From: Saxidomus purpurata
Lineage: Eukaryota; Mollusca; Bivalvia; Venerida; Veneridae
DNA length: 64,000 bases
Assembly: GCA_022818135.1 (NCBI GenBank)
Contig: JAFMSR010000018.1
Span: 23,470,498 to 23,534,497, forward strand
Direction: 5' to 3'
The position numbers and the translations under genes are program-made. Within the stretch, counting starts at the first letter, position 1. The number at the start of each line of letters is the position of its first letter. A model generated the notes under the pieces. That model worked only from the letters and a program-made list of their open reading frames with translations. It ran no database searches and was not told the origin of the DNA. Shown here piece by piece: positions 35,394 to 46,759 of this stretch.

Positions 35394-37401
35394 AATTTCT
35401 AAATATAGCAAAATGGGGATTTTTTCTGACTCATCTGTGATCTGTGGGTCCAGCTTTCACCATGAGCCATCCAATATTTAATTATTATAAATTTAATCTA
35501 CTTATATATCCTAATTTGTTTTTGATCCTTACATGTTCTACTTTGTGCTGCTAAATTTATAACTAAGTCAGTCACTGAAGTTGAATTACTTAATTGCTTT
35601 GACAAAATACTGTTTGCTGGAAAATCTGACATAATTTCTTAATCTTATATTTGTTGCATTTTCAAGAGCTAGAAATCTCTTATAAACATGTTACATATTA
35701 GACTGTCACTCCTTAAAAAAGATGCTGACAACAGTTCTTGACTATAACATGGTAAAATGCACATGAAATGCTGTTAAATAACTTGATCTTGAATGTGTTG
35801 ATAAATTTTCAATTATGTGACAACCAATAATTCTTTTAGGACAACATTCAGAAAAAATGTAAAACTGACCAATTGTATGGCATAGCCATCAATGTTATAG
35901 GCACTGTAGGCTGCAAGTCTACATTTAAAGTTGCAAAAGCTTCGAAATTTATTGATAGATATGCAACGTCTGTCTTATCAAATTCGTTCTTATACACAAC
36001 TTGTCACAAATCTGCAACATTTTGGCCTTGCCAATGCGAATGAACAGTGGCATAAACAAATCCTCATGTTCTGGTCAAATCTATAAATAAAATATAAACA
36101 CAACAATATTAATTTTAGAAATATCACAATTTCGGAATCGAAAATGGCAGGCTCGCAAATGGCTTCCCCATTTGATCTGCGCCCATTTTCGACATTTTCA
36201 GTGGGAATTTCCACTTGCTACGAATTCATTGAAGACATTCTTGATAGTGTGTGTACACTGTATGAAATAAACATCAATTAAGTGAGTGATTCTTACCAAA
36301 TATTAGAAATATAAAGTGTATAAATATCCTTACGTTGCTATTTTTACTGTCCAGTAAATTCTATCAACAAAATATCTGAAGCTATGTGCTATTTTAGGCA
36401 TGGAAATTTTACGCTGGTAAAAATAGACTCATCCAACATGGATGTCGCGCATGAAAATAGCGCGTTTGTCAGTACTGTGTTAATTATATGCTTTCGTATT
36501 CAAATAATGACTTAAATATAATAAAAAAATAAACATCTGATGGACACTTGAAATCTTAACTATTTTGAATGTTCTAACTGTCATTATTTCTAACTTAGTT
36601 TTGAACTATTTTCTATGTGCTTGTATCAGCTATTTTTGTGCTGTAATTTGGTTGAGAGAAAAACTAAAAATAAACAAGATATTCTGATATTTCGAAGGAG
36701 CTAATTTGATGTTTTAAACATATTCAAATTGTTTTGTCAAATCACTTGAAATATAAAAACAAGTGCAGATGATAACAAAAATGAAAGTTGTTTTATGCTG
36801 ACGTCAATGTTGTCATGTGACGCGCCTAACATAAACTACCGACAAGGAGGATCAACTACCAACAAGGAAAACAGATTTCAATATACATATATATATAAAT
36901 ATATAGTGTTTATAATTACTCAAACGTTTAATCCATCTTTAAAATAAACAACCAACTAGTACACGTCTCTTTATAATTTTCTATTGTACATTATTATAAT
37001 TAAAGAAGTAAAGTTAACAAGTAGCCTGTGCGGTTGCTTTAAGGTGCTTTTATATTTTCAAAATTTCAGAGTAGGAAAATAGGTCAAACTTTCATGCATA
37101 CTTTTAACTTGTTAAAATAGGTAAAACCATCTTTCGGACAACATTTTATTCTCTCATTCAGGACAATTAAAACTTTTATCATCACAAAAAGCTAAGCAAA
37201 GTAAAAATAGGACAACACTTTATTAAAGGGGATTTTTACTTTACAAAACAAACACATATAACATCTAGTATCAAAATTTTCTAAAAACTGTTAGGCTACC
37301 ACGATCCAGACATACAAACTAGGTCAATCACACTTAGATCTCATTGGTCGTCGGGATTGGCCTACTCTTTGGCAACCAATCAAATTCAACCTTTGGCTAC
37401 A

Positions 37402-37572
37402 CTGGCTGGAAATTGCAGTCGGGTAAATATCTCCTATTTTGGAAACAGAAAAACACTTTTGAAAGGTATAGGCATGATGGGAGACATGCCGAGGTTCAAG
37501 CTAACATATTTGCTCTTATGGACGGACCTTTATAAAATTTGCTTCAAATCAAATCAAAACCATCTTTAAAAT
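37402..37572 (+). repeat. Inverted repeat arm B (partner at 34800-35012)
   Basis: aaattgcagtcgggtaaata, ggtataggcatgatgggaga, catgccgagg and tatggacggacctttataaa. The open frames here are by-products. Confidence 0.72.
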
Positions 37573-38406
37573 GCATGTATTGTAGGCAAAATTTACATCA
37601 AACAGGTCTGCTGTTATGCATTTTACATAAGTGAATACTTGCTTACCATCACCTACAAATCTGAAAATGTAAATGTACGTGAACTAATCATGACATAAAT
37701 TAATTTTATCAGATAGATCATATATATTGAGAAATGTCTCGTGAATGCACAGAATGCCAATATATAGCGGCATTTGAGAGTAAATCGCCATTACACAAAA
37801 CTATGAAATAAGTGTAATGTAGGTTTTACTGAACTACAACAAGTAGGCCCCTATATGATTCCGTTATTTCCTGGAATTTGTAGTATAAACTTTGGGGTTT
37901 GGTGACAATTTTTCCAATGATTTGCTTAATTAATGTTTTAGGGGTATATAAATTGTGCTTAGTTTTAAAGTATGCCTCTTTAAGTTCTTGTATATGGCAG
38001 GCATTCTGTTATGATACATATTGTTTTGTTTCTACACGTGTACCTGTTCAATGGATTTGTATCAATTTGTGTCAAATGCTCTTAATTAGGTATTCTATTT
38101 TTAAATTAAATAAATTTTCGACAGATCTATGAAATAATTATATCTTCGGATCATGTGTTTTCGCCATACTTAGAAAAAATGTCACTGGCATTTGTTAAAA
38201 CGATCGTTTTAGTTTATTTAATACTAATTTATTTTAGCTCGATTGTGAATAAAGTTTGCAGCTTATTGAGTCACCCTCGAGCCCGCTTCCTGCAAAAACC
38301 AGTACTGATGTCATATGAGGAAGTACGGTCGTTGCCCCAGTGGGGTTGAACCCGTATCGTTTTGTGACCCTTTTAGTTGAGTATCATCATTTCTAGGCAA
38401 ATATGT

Positions 38407-39178
38407 ACGGAAGCACAGAGGTGACATGTGGGAATTTTTTTTATATTATCACGTGGCCACGTGATAATAAAAGAAAACGAAAAACTAAACCTATCACCAC
38501 CGACCCCACCGGCCACGCGATAAAAAAAAAAACAAAATACCCCAACGTTTCCGTGGCCACGCGATAATAAAAAAAAAAAAAAAAAAAAAAAACGCTAACA
38601 CCTGGCCACGTGATAAAAAAAAAACGAAAAACTAAAGTTATCGCGTGGCCACGGTTAAAAACAAAAACTAAAGTTATCGCGTGGCCCGTGATTGAAAACA
38701 AAACAAGTTATCGCGCCCGTGTTAATAACACTAGTTATCGCGTGCCAGTGCCCTGATAACTTTAGTTTCGCGTTTTTCCCCCCCCCCCACACTTTTCCGT
38801 TTTCCTTTTTTATTATCACGTGGCCACGTGATAGCGTTTAGTTTTTCGTTTTTCTTTTTTTATTATCCCCACGTGAAAACGATCTTTGGTTTTCTTTCGC
38901 CCCCCTTTATACACCCCCCGAATCGTTTAGTTTTTCGTTTTTTCTTTTTGATACGCCACCCCACGTTGTTTTTCGTTTTCCCCCCCCCCCTTCTTTTTTT
39001 ATCACGTGGCCACGTGATAACTTTATTTTTGTCCCCCCTTTTTTTATTATGCGTGGCCACGCGATAGCGTTTAGTTTTTCGTTTTTCTTTTTTATCCCCC
39101 CCCCCCCCCCCCCCCCCCTATCGCGTGGCCACGCCCCCCCTGATAATAAAAAATCCCACATGCCCTCTGTGCTTCCGT
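38407..39178. mobile_element. Long palindromic MITE with 8-bp target duplication
   Basis: The element is bounded by direct repeats aaatatgt (38399-38406 and 39179-39186). Its termini are inverted: acggaagcacagagg then catgtggga at the left, and the reverse complement at the right. The interior is built of short units around tcacgtggccacgtga or gcgtggccacgcga, with cgaaaaactaaa blocks in the left half and tttagtttttcg in the right half, so the whole 772 bp is one imperfect palindrome. An 8-bp duplication is the hAT hallmark; the superfamily is an inference. Long A, T and C homopolymers here may include sequencing error. Confidence 0.85.
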
Positions 39179-39719
39179 AAATATGTGAGAAAATCCAGCT
39201 CTCGTATTTTCCTACATATCTCAACCTTTTTGTCACGAGCTACCGTAGTTTGGCGGGATGTTTGCATCCAAGTAAAACATCTATGGTTATCCGAATATCC
39301 GAATCGCTTCGGTATTGAATTGAATCGAGGAAATCAGTTTTAATCGTGTTTTTTCGCATTATTTTATTGCTGAATGGTTTGTATTTTTCTTTAATTATGG
39401 AATTCTTGGCGTATTCAAATCTGGATCAATTTTCGTAATACGATACGTTTGTCGATTTTATTTGTTGGAAATAAACTTATGAAATGCTATTCCGATACAT
39501 TTTAAACACAATGGACGCCTTATTGTCAGATACATTTTTTATAAAGATACACGAGGCCATTGTATCAAATCAAATATCGCATTTCCCTTTCTTTATTTAA
39601 GCGAAGTCTAACAACAAGTCCTCGAGGGCGCGCACAAGTCATTGTGGGTAAATTTATTCCCGGTATAATTTTTGGAAGTTGCCAATCCATGTGTATATGG
39701 ATAATTGATTTGATACAAC

Positions 39720-39835
39720 GACCGAATATTTGAGTATATGCAATCGATTGGTAGCTAGTTTTTAAAGTAGTTCAAATTGTATGCAGTCAGAAGGCGACAA
39801 AATGTCACAGGGTGAAAAAAGTGTGCATCCAAAAC
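39720..39835 (-). repeat. Diverged partial copy of the 41.7-kb foldback element
   Basis: gattggtagctag, then atgcagtcagaaggcgac and aaaatgtcacagggtgaaaa correspond in order to the reverse complement of 41990-42065. It shows the element belongs to a dispersed family. Confidence 0.6.
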
Positions 39836-39957
39836 GATGGGCGAACCCTTAGCCCTTCGCTTCATGCCCTAGTCATAGTATCACGTTTTGACCGCCATGT
39901 TCAAAATTCGCTGCCGTTTTCCCACAACGTACTACATGGCAAGAATGGGATACAATA

Positions 39958-40101
39958 GGGTTATTAGTATAGTAACGTGATCCAGCATGCCGGATTTGCT
40001 CGAGTCGTGCGTCGGATCAAACGAGTGCGTAGCACGAGTTTGATCCGACCTCAACGAGAGCCAATCCGGCTTATGGATCACATTACTATACTAATAACCC
40101 T
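39958..40101. repeat. Palindromic MITE-like hairpin
   Basis: gggttattagtatagtaacg then tgatcc is inverted at ggatcacattactatactaa then taaccc; inner arms tcggatcaaacgagtgcgta / agcacgagtttgatccga also pair. Confidence 0.82.
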
Positions 40102-40188
40102 TTTATTATAAACCTTTTGACACTTGTCTGCGTAAATAAACTACATTAAAATGACATGCTAAGCATAAAATTGAAGAAATAGAGGATA

Positions 40189-40340
40189 ATTGTTGGTTTC
40201 GGTGTAAGATCATGTTATAATTTCACCGAGTGAGCACCAAAAGTGATATTTTCACGAGTGGCACAGCCACGAGTGAAAATAACAACTTTTGGTGTTCACG
40301 AGTGAAATTAACGTGATATTACACCGATACCAACAATTTT
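40189..40340. repeat. Palindromic MITE-like hairpin
   Basis: ttgttggtttcggtgtaaga..tttcaccgagtgagcaccaaaag pairs with cttttggtgttcacgagtga..tattacaccgataccaacaa; the centre cacgagtggcacagccacgagtg closes the hairpin. Confidence 0.85.
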
Positions 40341-40959
40341 TCTGTTTATTTTATGGTTAAAACTCTACTTTTATTGAGTTTGTTTCTACAAAATATCGAA
40401 AATCGCGGGAAACGTCACCAGAAACATAGCGCAAATGACGTCATTTAAACGACGTCATCGTCGCATGGTTTCCAGCATTAATTACGCTCGGTATCCTTTT
40501 TGACGTAAATCCGGGTTAAAGATTGCAAAACAGTGAAAAATAAAAATGGTAATCCACTGTTTCAAAACTGTGGATTATCACTTTTATTTCACCGAGAAAA
40601 CTCTATAATTCACTGAAAAACATAAAATAAAACCCCTTTTTAGCGCGAAATATACGTAGTGTGCGACGTCGTTTTATTGACGTCATCGTATAAACAAATA
40701 GCAACGACCCAGTCAAAAGCGACGTTATTAACGTCATGTGCATTTTAGGGCCAATTGAATGCACTCTTACAAATTATGCCGCGCTTTTTGTATTGTACGC
40801 ACATACAATACGGAATTTTTTTCTGTCAGGCCGTATTTAATGGTTGAATTTTTGGCAGAATATTTATAGGTATATAATAAAACGTATTATTACGAAAAAA
40901 AAACGTAGCGAAAACGTAACAGAACATAACGCGTCTCATCGGTTGATACGCTCTTTTGC

Positions 40960-41190
40960 GTTTGTTGACACGTTGTGCTGCGCTATGTTACGTTGTGGCC
41001 TCGTTGCTTCCTCATGCCGAGCTAAGCCACGCTCGGTCACGCTATGATACGTTGTAATACGTTGTACAACATTATGAGCTGCGTTATGCTACGGTGGTCT
41101 ACGTTGTACGACGTTTTGGTACGTTTCTGCTATGTTGTGGTACGTTTTGATACGTTGTGGTACGCTATATATGATACGTTCTTCAACGTC
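40960..41190 (+). repeat. Degenerate short tandem repeat of 'tacgttgtgg'
   Basis: Many spaced variants of tacgttgt, tgctacggtgg and tacgttttg occur over about 230 bp. Not coding. Confidence 0.6.
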
Positions 41191-41289
41191 AAGGCCCCAC
41201 ATATATATCCCTCAAGCTTGGACCTCAAATCATTTGTGATCTTGTTTAAGCCTAAGTGCTGAACATCTGCTGCCCTAGCCCAGGATCAA

Positions 41290-41670
41290 AATATGCTGAA
41301 AAATATAGTGCTGCTCCAGAGAGAATAGGAAAGAAGAAGGGGAGAGCCGGCCCCGCGCATCATGATATGCAGGGCCTGGCTCCGGCGATGTGAGGATTTC
41401 GGCCAGTACCACCAAATCATTGAAGAGCTGCGGAGGGTGGAAGTGGCCGCCTTCAAGAACTTCCTCAGAGTTGATCCCCTCCTATTGAAGGAGCTGATGG
41501 ACAACTTGTTCAAGAAGGCGCTGCAGCCTGGTCTGAAAGTTGTGGTCACTCTCTGTCCCCTTGCCACTTGCTACAGCTACCACTCGCTAATGTACTTATT
41601 CAGATTAGCCCACAACACTATTCCTACATGGTCAACGAAGACTGCGAGGCCGTGACATATGCATCAGGAA
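41290..41670 (+). pseudogene. PIF/Harbinger transposase N-terminal fragment
   Basis: The open frame 41362-41655 reads WLRRCEDFGQYHQIIEEL, AAFKNFLRVDPLLLKELMD, LQPGLKVVVTLCPLATC and YSYHSLMYLFRLAHNTI. This matches HARBI1-like transposases (WL.RR..GQY..L..EL, FKNF.R..P..F, L.PG.K..ITLR.LATG.SY.SL...FRV..NTI). A frameshift near 41625 continues as MVNEDCEAV, also expected. The DDE catalytic residues lie further downstream in the family and are missing; the fragment ends against the foldback element at 41672. Confidence 0.82.
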
Positions 41671-41671
41671 A

Positions 41672-42228
41672 ACTTTCTGTTCTTGTCTTTTCCGGGGGAT
41701 TTCAAATTATAGGAATATGAGGCACGAGCGTACATGTACATGTATTCAGAACGAACTGTTCAAACCATAAAATATAAACAAGAACTATCTTTTTAAAAGA
41801 TGGTCGGCACAATTTTTAGTATATAAAAAGTGACTGGTAGCTAGATTAGCATATGTCACGGTACGGACTTAATCACAATTGGGGAAAATATTTGTAACTT
41901 GAAGGCCGCGGTTAGCTCATTCGGTTGAGCATCCGCTGCGTAGGGCCCTGGGTTCGCGACCTGGTCAGGGTGCACATTTTTTCTCACCCTGTGACATTTT
42001 GGCCTTTTCTGACTGCATTAAAATTGAACATTAAACAATATTTTACTGTAAAATCTAGCTACCAGTCGCTTTTTATATACTCAAAATTGTGCCAACCATC
42101 TTTTTAAAAGATAGTTTTCATTTATATTTTTATGGTTTGAACAGTTCGTTCTGAATACATGTACGCGCGTGCCTCATATTCCTATACATGTAATTTGAAA
42201 TCCCCCGAAAAAGACAAGAACAGAAAGT
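41672..42228. mobile_element. Foldback element with about 176-bp inverted arms and a tRNA-like loop
   Basis: The left arm (41672-41847) and right arm (42052-42228) are inverted copies with few mismatches, running from actttctgttcttgtctttt to actggtagctaga. The 204-bp loop carries a tRNA-derived sequence at about 41905-41977 (D-arm gttagctcattcggttgagc, T-arm gggttcgcgacc). The hairpin would be very stable. A diverged half-copy lies at about 39720-39835 in the opposite orientation. Confidence 0.85.
41905..41977 (+). other. tRNA-like sequence (pseudo-tRNA or SINE head)
   Basis: Box A-like tagctcattcggttgagc and box B-like gggttcgcgacc are correctly spaced, but the acceptor stem does not pair and the anticodon stem is weak. 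I read it as a SINE-type promoter remnant rather than a functional tRNA. Confidence 0.5.
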
Positions 42229-42229
42229 G

Positions 42230-45200
42230 CATATTCCAACTTGTTCCAACCAAGGACAGTACATGTAGCACATTTCGAACATTTCAGTCAGTCGGTCAAT
42301 CGGTTCGGTCGCCCACTGACTGACTGACTGACTGACTGACTTACCGTTAGTATGGGGACCCTTTAATTAAACTGAACTCCTTTAACAGAATATTGAACAC
42401 GTTTGTATTGTAAAGCCCTGTTAAAACGTATATACATGTGGATAAGCTATCTTACTCTGAAATCGGCTAACCTACACCAAGTTATAATAAGATAAAATCA
42501 ACAAAACATTTAAAAAATAATATTGAATAGTATCCTGCTATGTCAAGATCTGGTTTCAATATTACATTAAATAATGTAACAATAATGCCTGAAGTCCATA
42601 TCGATCAGTGCGATTGGATGGCTGTCACGAGACCTATTCAAACACACACAAAACTGTTTTTAAAACTTCCTTATATCCCGTTTACAACGTAAAACTTCTC
42701 CAAATACAAGCTATGTATATGAACGATTTATGATGTTGATTAAAGTTTGTGTGATGGACAAGTGTCACTGTCCTGAAACAAACAAAATACCCATTTACAT
42801 CCCTGACCCCCCACCCCCGCCCCCACCAAAAAACAGGAATTGTTCACACACATTTATTTGCATCACAAGTATGTGATTAATAATGGGATATTTGTTTTTC
42901 CTTATTTTTGTCTGAATTTCATCTAAATTCTTATCTCTTTTAATTTTAAGTGAATTCAAAAACATCATGTACTCTGCACTGTGCATTATACAAAGTAACA
43001 TTAAATCTTTAACTACCCGTACACAGCTCTGTGCTCACAGATCAAGTTAAAAATCGTCTATATCAGTCGTGTTTGGTGTAAACGTGGTCTTCGATATTTT
43101 TTTCTGATATTATATCGATTGCGCAAAATCTACCGAGATTTACTTTGTTTGTTTTAAATAAAGGAACTTGAAAGGTTATCGATGTTTACTGCGCTGCACA
43201 CATGCAGGTGAAATATTTTGACTAAGACCACTCAAGTCAATTTTTTTTAATTTCTTTTTGTCAACACTTTGTTCAAGAATATTTTGTGTATATTTTGATG
43301 GAATTATGAAGGTTATGATCAAAGGTAAGAGAACATACCTCAATGTGTTTCGAGAAATTATATTATTTCTTTATATGTACTCATAATGTATACATGTATA
43401 ACAGTCTTTTCTCAGCAAATTATCCTGCGTTTTTTATTTCAAGTAAAAAGTCAGGCAGTTAACTAATTTAAACGTCAGATTAAAAGTTAGATGACCAGGT
43501 GTATACATCTTATACCACAATTAAAAACAAACGATCGGGGAGGGATGGAGGCGATTCCTTATTGGGTAAATAAATTATACAGCTGGCTAACGGAAAGTCA
43601 ATGGTTCCACTCAGATGTCCGTCCTCGCTAAAGTAACGCCACAATCTTCACCTGCCAGTGAAAGTTGTCTGGTGATTTATAAACACATACGGTCTTCACC
43701 TGCCAGTGAAAGTTGTCTGGTGATTTATGAACACATACGGTCTTCACCTGCCAGTGAAAGTTGTCTGGTGATTTATGAACACATACGGTCTTCACCTGCC
43801 AGTGAAAGTTGTCTGGTGATTTATGAACACATACGGTCTTCACCTGCCAGTGAAAGTTGTCTGGTGATTTCTCTATTAAATGCTCGCTGCTCACCGCCTG
43901 TAACCGGGTTCAAAATTATCATGCTGAACGTAAAATGCAAACTGAAAGCCCCTTTCCCTTTCCCCTCTCGGCTACAAAGAGTCTTTAAGAAATGACGGAA
44001 ACCCATAGGGGTCTTTACTCTCCTAAACTTTCGGACACCTTGACCTGCAAAATCAAGGGTATTGATTGGCAGATCAGGGTAATGTCACGAAAACAAATTT
44101 AAGTGCCCTAGACAGTTCCCAATGATAAACCTACCAAAATTATTTTAGTTCTTTTGATGTTAATTATCTTCACCACGAAATTTCTCCTCACGGGTTTCTA
44201 TTTTGTGAGGTACAGTTTCTTTTCATAAAACCCCCGATATACAGACTGTGCTAACACTTGGAGACTCCACATTTGACATTTGCATTGATTAAGAACCACA
44301 TGGGTGACAATGCAGCCAAGATATCTTCAAAAATGCTTCAATCGGATCTTCATTCAAATTAGGAAACTTTTATAATTCGTAAATAACAGTTGAATCATCG
44401 GATTTTTTCATATTTAATTGGAAACATTTAGGTTCTCCTGAAAAGTTAATTATAAGATACAGGTTACAAATTGACTTCGTCTACTTAATTGTAAGATGTA
44501 TAGACTAGATTATAAACTTCACCATTCTATACAACTACTTAAGGCATTGCTAAAAAGAAAGAAAAAACAAACTCATATACGGCAATCAGGAAATCTTAAA
44601 CACCCACATTGATGAAACCCTCAAGGACTTTATGTTAGATTTTATGTAGTAAAACCTATATACCTTGTCATTCTTTTCACCCATTTTCTTTTTCAGGGAC
44701 GTCATAATAGCCAACGATGAACCCACGGGTAAGATTTCTAACCTGACTATTGTATTGCTTACAAGTTCAGATATCATTCTTTAATATAAATTATAAAACA
44801 GTTTCATTAAATTTCTTATCTTCAATCATTTCTATTTTAAAATGTTTTCGTGTATGTAATGGATTTAAATGCAACAATTTCATTATATTCATTTTTTTGT
44901 ATCATAATATTGTATAAAATATAGAAGTGACATGTTACCACCACGCACTAAACACGCCAGAACATACACGTATAAATTGGAACGTAACCATTATTAATAA
45001 GAGTCCACTATATAAGTACAAAAGTCGAAGTTGGGGCGTAATATTAATAAGAGACGATTAACTACAAAAATGATGATTTAAAATTAGTTGATCACGTTTG
45101 TGTATATGAAGAATACGTGTTCTCTTAAGTTCATACGTAGGCGACATTAGGAACTCTGTTTTTATTGGTACGGATTTAATAAAGGAAGACATCAAATTAC

Positions 45201-45985
45201 CTAATGAACGCACTAGTTAATTGTTTCAAATTATCCCGATGTGAACAATATTGGCCAGTTGACAAAAACAGGTATAGACATTTGGTTCATCCTGGTTGGT
45301 TTATTCACCCGGTTCAGTGAATCAGTGCAAAACGTGTCATGATTCTTTCAAAATACTGGTGGCTATTAAACGTGACAAACATTTTAGAACACCGATTTAT
45401 TTATTTTTTGATTAAGTTTGATTTATTTACAATTTCATTGTATCACAATTTCATGGTATCACAATTTCATTTTTTTAGTATTTATTCCTTTTCTTTCACT
45501 ATGATACCCTATCACCAAGGCGTACACCATGTTCTTGACGTCTCCCTTTCTGTCATAAGACTCCTGTTCTACAAGTGATATTTTCCTCTCTGTAGTTCAA
45601 ACAAGAAGAACTTTTACAATACAACCGCATAAACACTGTGATAATGTGACCAGCTTCATTTTCTGATTACCGTGTAAATTGCATTTTCTGTTGCTTCCTT
45701 GTGAAATTTGCTGCATTGGCTTAGGGTATGAATTAGGGATGGCAACGACTCGATCGAACGACCGAGTACTCGGTTAGCAAAACGTTAACCGAGTTGCAAA
45801 AATCACCTCAAATCATCACTATTTGATTCCTCCAACTAACAGTCTCAACTTGTCATTATTCTAATTCGGGATCGTTAACCTAACACGCCTGCAGGTGATG
45901 TGCAAAAGATTGTTTTGTTTATTCCGCTAAGTACATGCAAATATACGAGTTGTCAGTTTGCTATGATTCTATGCCTCTTAACAAA
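42230..45985. other. No recognised gene; AT-rich with one minisatellite
   Basis: It contains a (gact)n run at about 42315-42345, a C-rich tract near 42808-42830, and the 48-bp minisatellite. A possible 32-nt mini-exon (tttcttttttcag-like acceptor, 44697-44728, donor gtaaga) cannot be assigned. At about 45746-45800 a tagggatggcaacgactcg sequence followed by the hairpin ctcggtta/taaccgag resembles a hAT terminus without a visible partner. Confidence 0.4.
43645..43872. repeat. 48-bp minisatellite, five copies
   Basis: tcttcacctgccagtgaaag then ttgtctggtgatttatgaac and acatacgg repeats almost exactly every 48 bp (43645, 43693, 43741, 43789, 43837 partial). Since 48 is a multiple of three, it stays open on both strands as a 16-residue repeat. 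Confidence 0.93.
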
Positions 45986-45997
45986 CGATTCATCAAA

Positions 45998-46283
45998 GAG
46001 CGGATAAGTAGTCCAGTGGTAGCGGGCTGGACTTGTAATCCAGGGATCGCAGGTTTGATCTCCCGCTCGTCCACTAACATAACTAATGGTTTGTCGGATG
46101 AGACCTAAAAACCGAGGTCCCATGTATCAGTGCTGTTTACCGGGCATGTTAAAAAACCAGGGGTGTCTCTGGAACGGAACACGTTATCTCTCGATACCTA
46201 AAATAACTAAACTCTTCTGGGGGCGTTGGTCATATTGATTATCCAGTACCAACGACAAAACTGTAAAATATATACATACATAC
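45998..46283 (+). mobile_element. tRNA-derived SINE with 10-bp target duplication
   Basis: Direct repeats attcatcaaa (45988-45997 and 46284-46293) flank it. The 5' head resembles a tRNA-Thr(TGT): D-arm gtccagtggtagc, anticodon loop cttgtaa between ctgga and tccag, T-arm caggtttgatc. The body has gatgagacctaaaaaccgag and gcatgttaaaaaacc, and the tail is atacatacatac. A tRNA head, conserved body and simple tail place it with mollusc SINEs; the exact family is not assigned. Confidence 0.88.
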
Positions 46284-46599
46284 ATTCATCAAAAATGATA
46301 CTGGGTTGTGGCTTTCACAGTTTGTTTAAAATAAAGTGTATGATAGCAATTACACTGTATCGCCTTTGCGTTTGTTATGTGGAACTTGTGATTTGAAGTA
46401 TGTCTATGAAGGCTGCAAAATTTATATCAGTATAGTATACATTAATATAAATTATGCAGTTTTCATAGACAGAGAGTGTTATAATAATTGGCCTAAATCT
46501 GTTTTAAAAATTAGTACAGTATACGTCTGTTGTGTGTCTAGCCCCATCTGATGTTCGTCTAGTAGGTGTTAGTCCTTCCTGTTCGATTTCAGTTTTGTT

Positions 46600-46740
46600 T
46601 ATTCATTATCTATGACATGCGTGTATAGATGGCCACATTTGACACCTTGTTTGGCCAACTTATCCGCCTTTTCATTTCCAAGAACACAGAAATGTGCTAG
46701 AGGGACACTATGGAGGGACACTATGGAGGGACACTATACA
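46600..46740 (-). pseudogene. Retrotransposon RNase H fragment
   Basis: On the minus strand LGNEKADKLAKQGVKCGH is read, matching the C-terminal RNase H signature (GNExADxLAKxG) of LINE or LTR polymerases. The piece is followed by a stop near 46600 and preceded by a 14-bp triplication (gagggacactatg units at about 46698-46738). No other domain is recognised nearby. Confidence 0.6.
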
Positions 46741-46759
46741 ATGTTGCCTAAGCTTGAAT

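Larger units (their letters stand above)
34740..38398. other. Upstream region of MEF2-B, no coding gene seen
   Basis: It should contain the MEF2-B promoter and 5' non-coding exon(s). On the minus strand a locally CpG-containing stretch (about 36480-36410) precedes two possible donors (gtaagg near 36334 and gtaaga near 36298), which would fit a first exon, but nothing in the sequence proves it. The region also holds an intronic hairpin (35243-35393) and a pair of inverted repeats (34800-35012 and 37402-37572). Confidence 0.3.

Noticed and set aside
38441..39236. Phe-rich or Lys-rich open frames
   Set aside because: They arise from poly-A/T/C tracts in the palindromic transposon.
43615..43995. 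Protein with SSPASESCLVIYEHIR repeats
   Set aside because: Produced by a 48-bp minisatellite, equally open on the opposite strand; no start context, splice sites or homology.
44697..44728. 32-nt mini-exon (DVIIANDEPTG)
   Set aside because: Good splice signals alone are not enough; length is not a multiple of three and no joining exon was found.
45746..45800. hAT transposon terminus tagggatggcaacg
   Set aside because: It looks like a hAT left end with an internal hairpin, but no matching inverted end or 8-bp duplication was found nearby.
46000..46075. Functional tRNA-Thr(TGT)
   Set aside because: The T stem pairs poorly, and the sequence is the head of a SINE with its own target duplication and tail.
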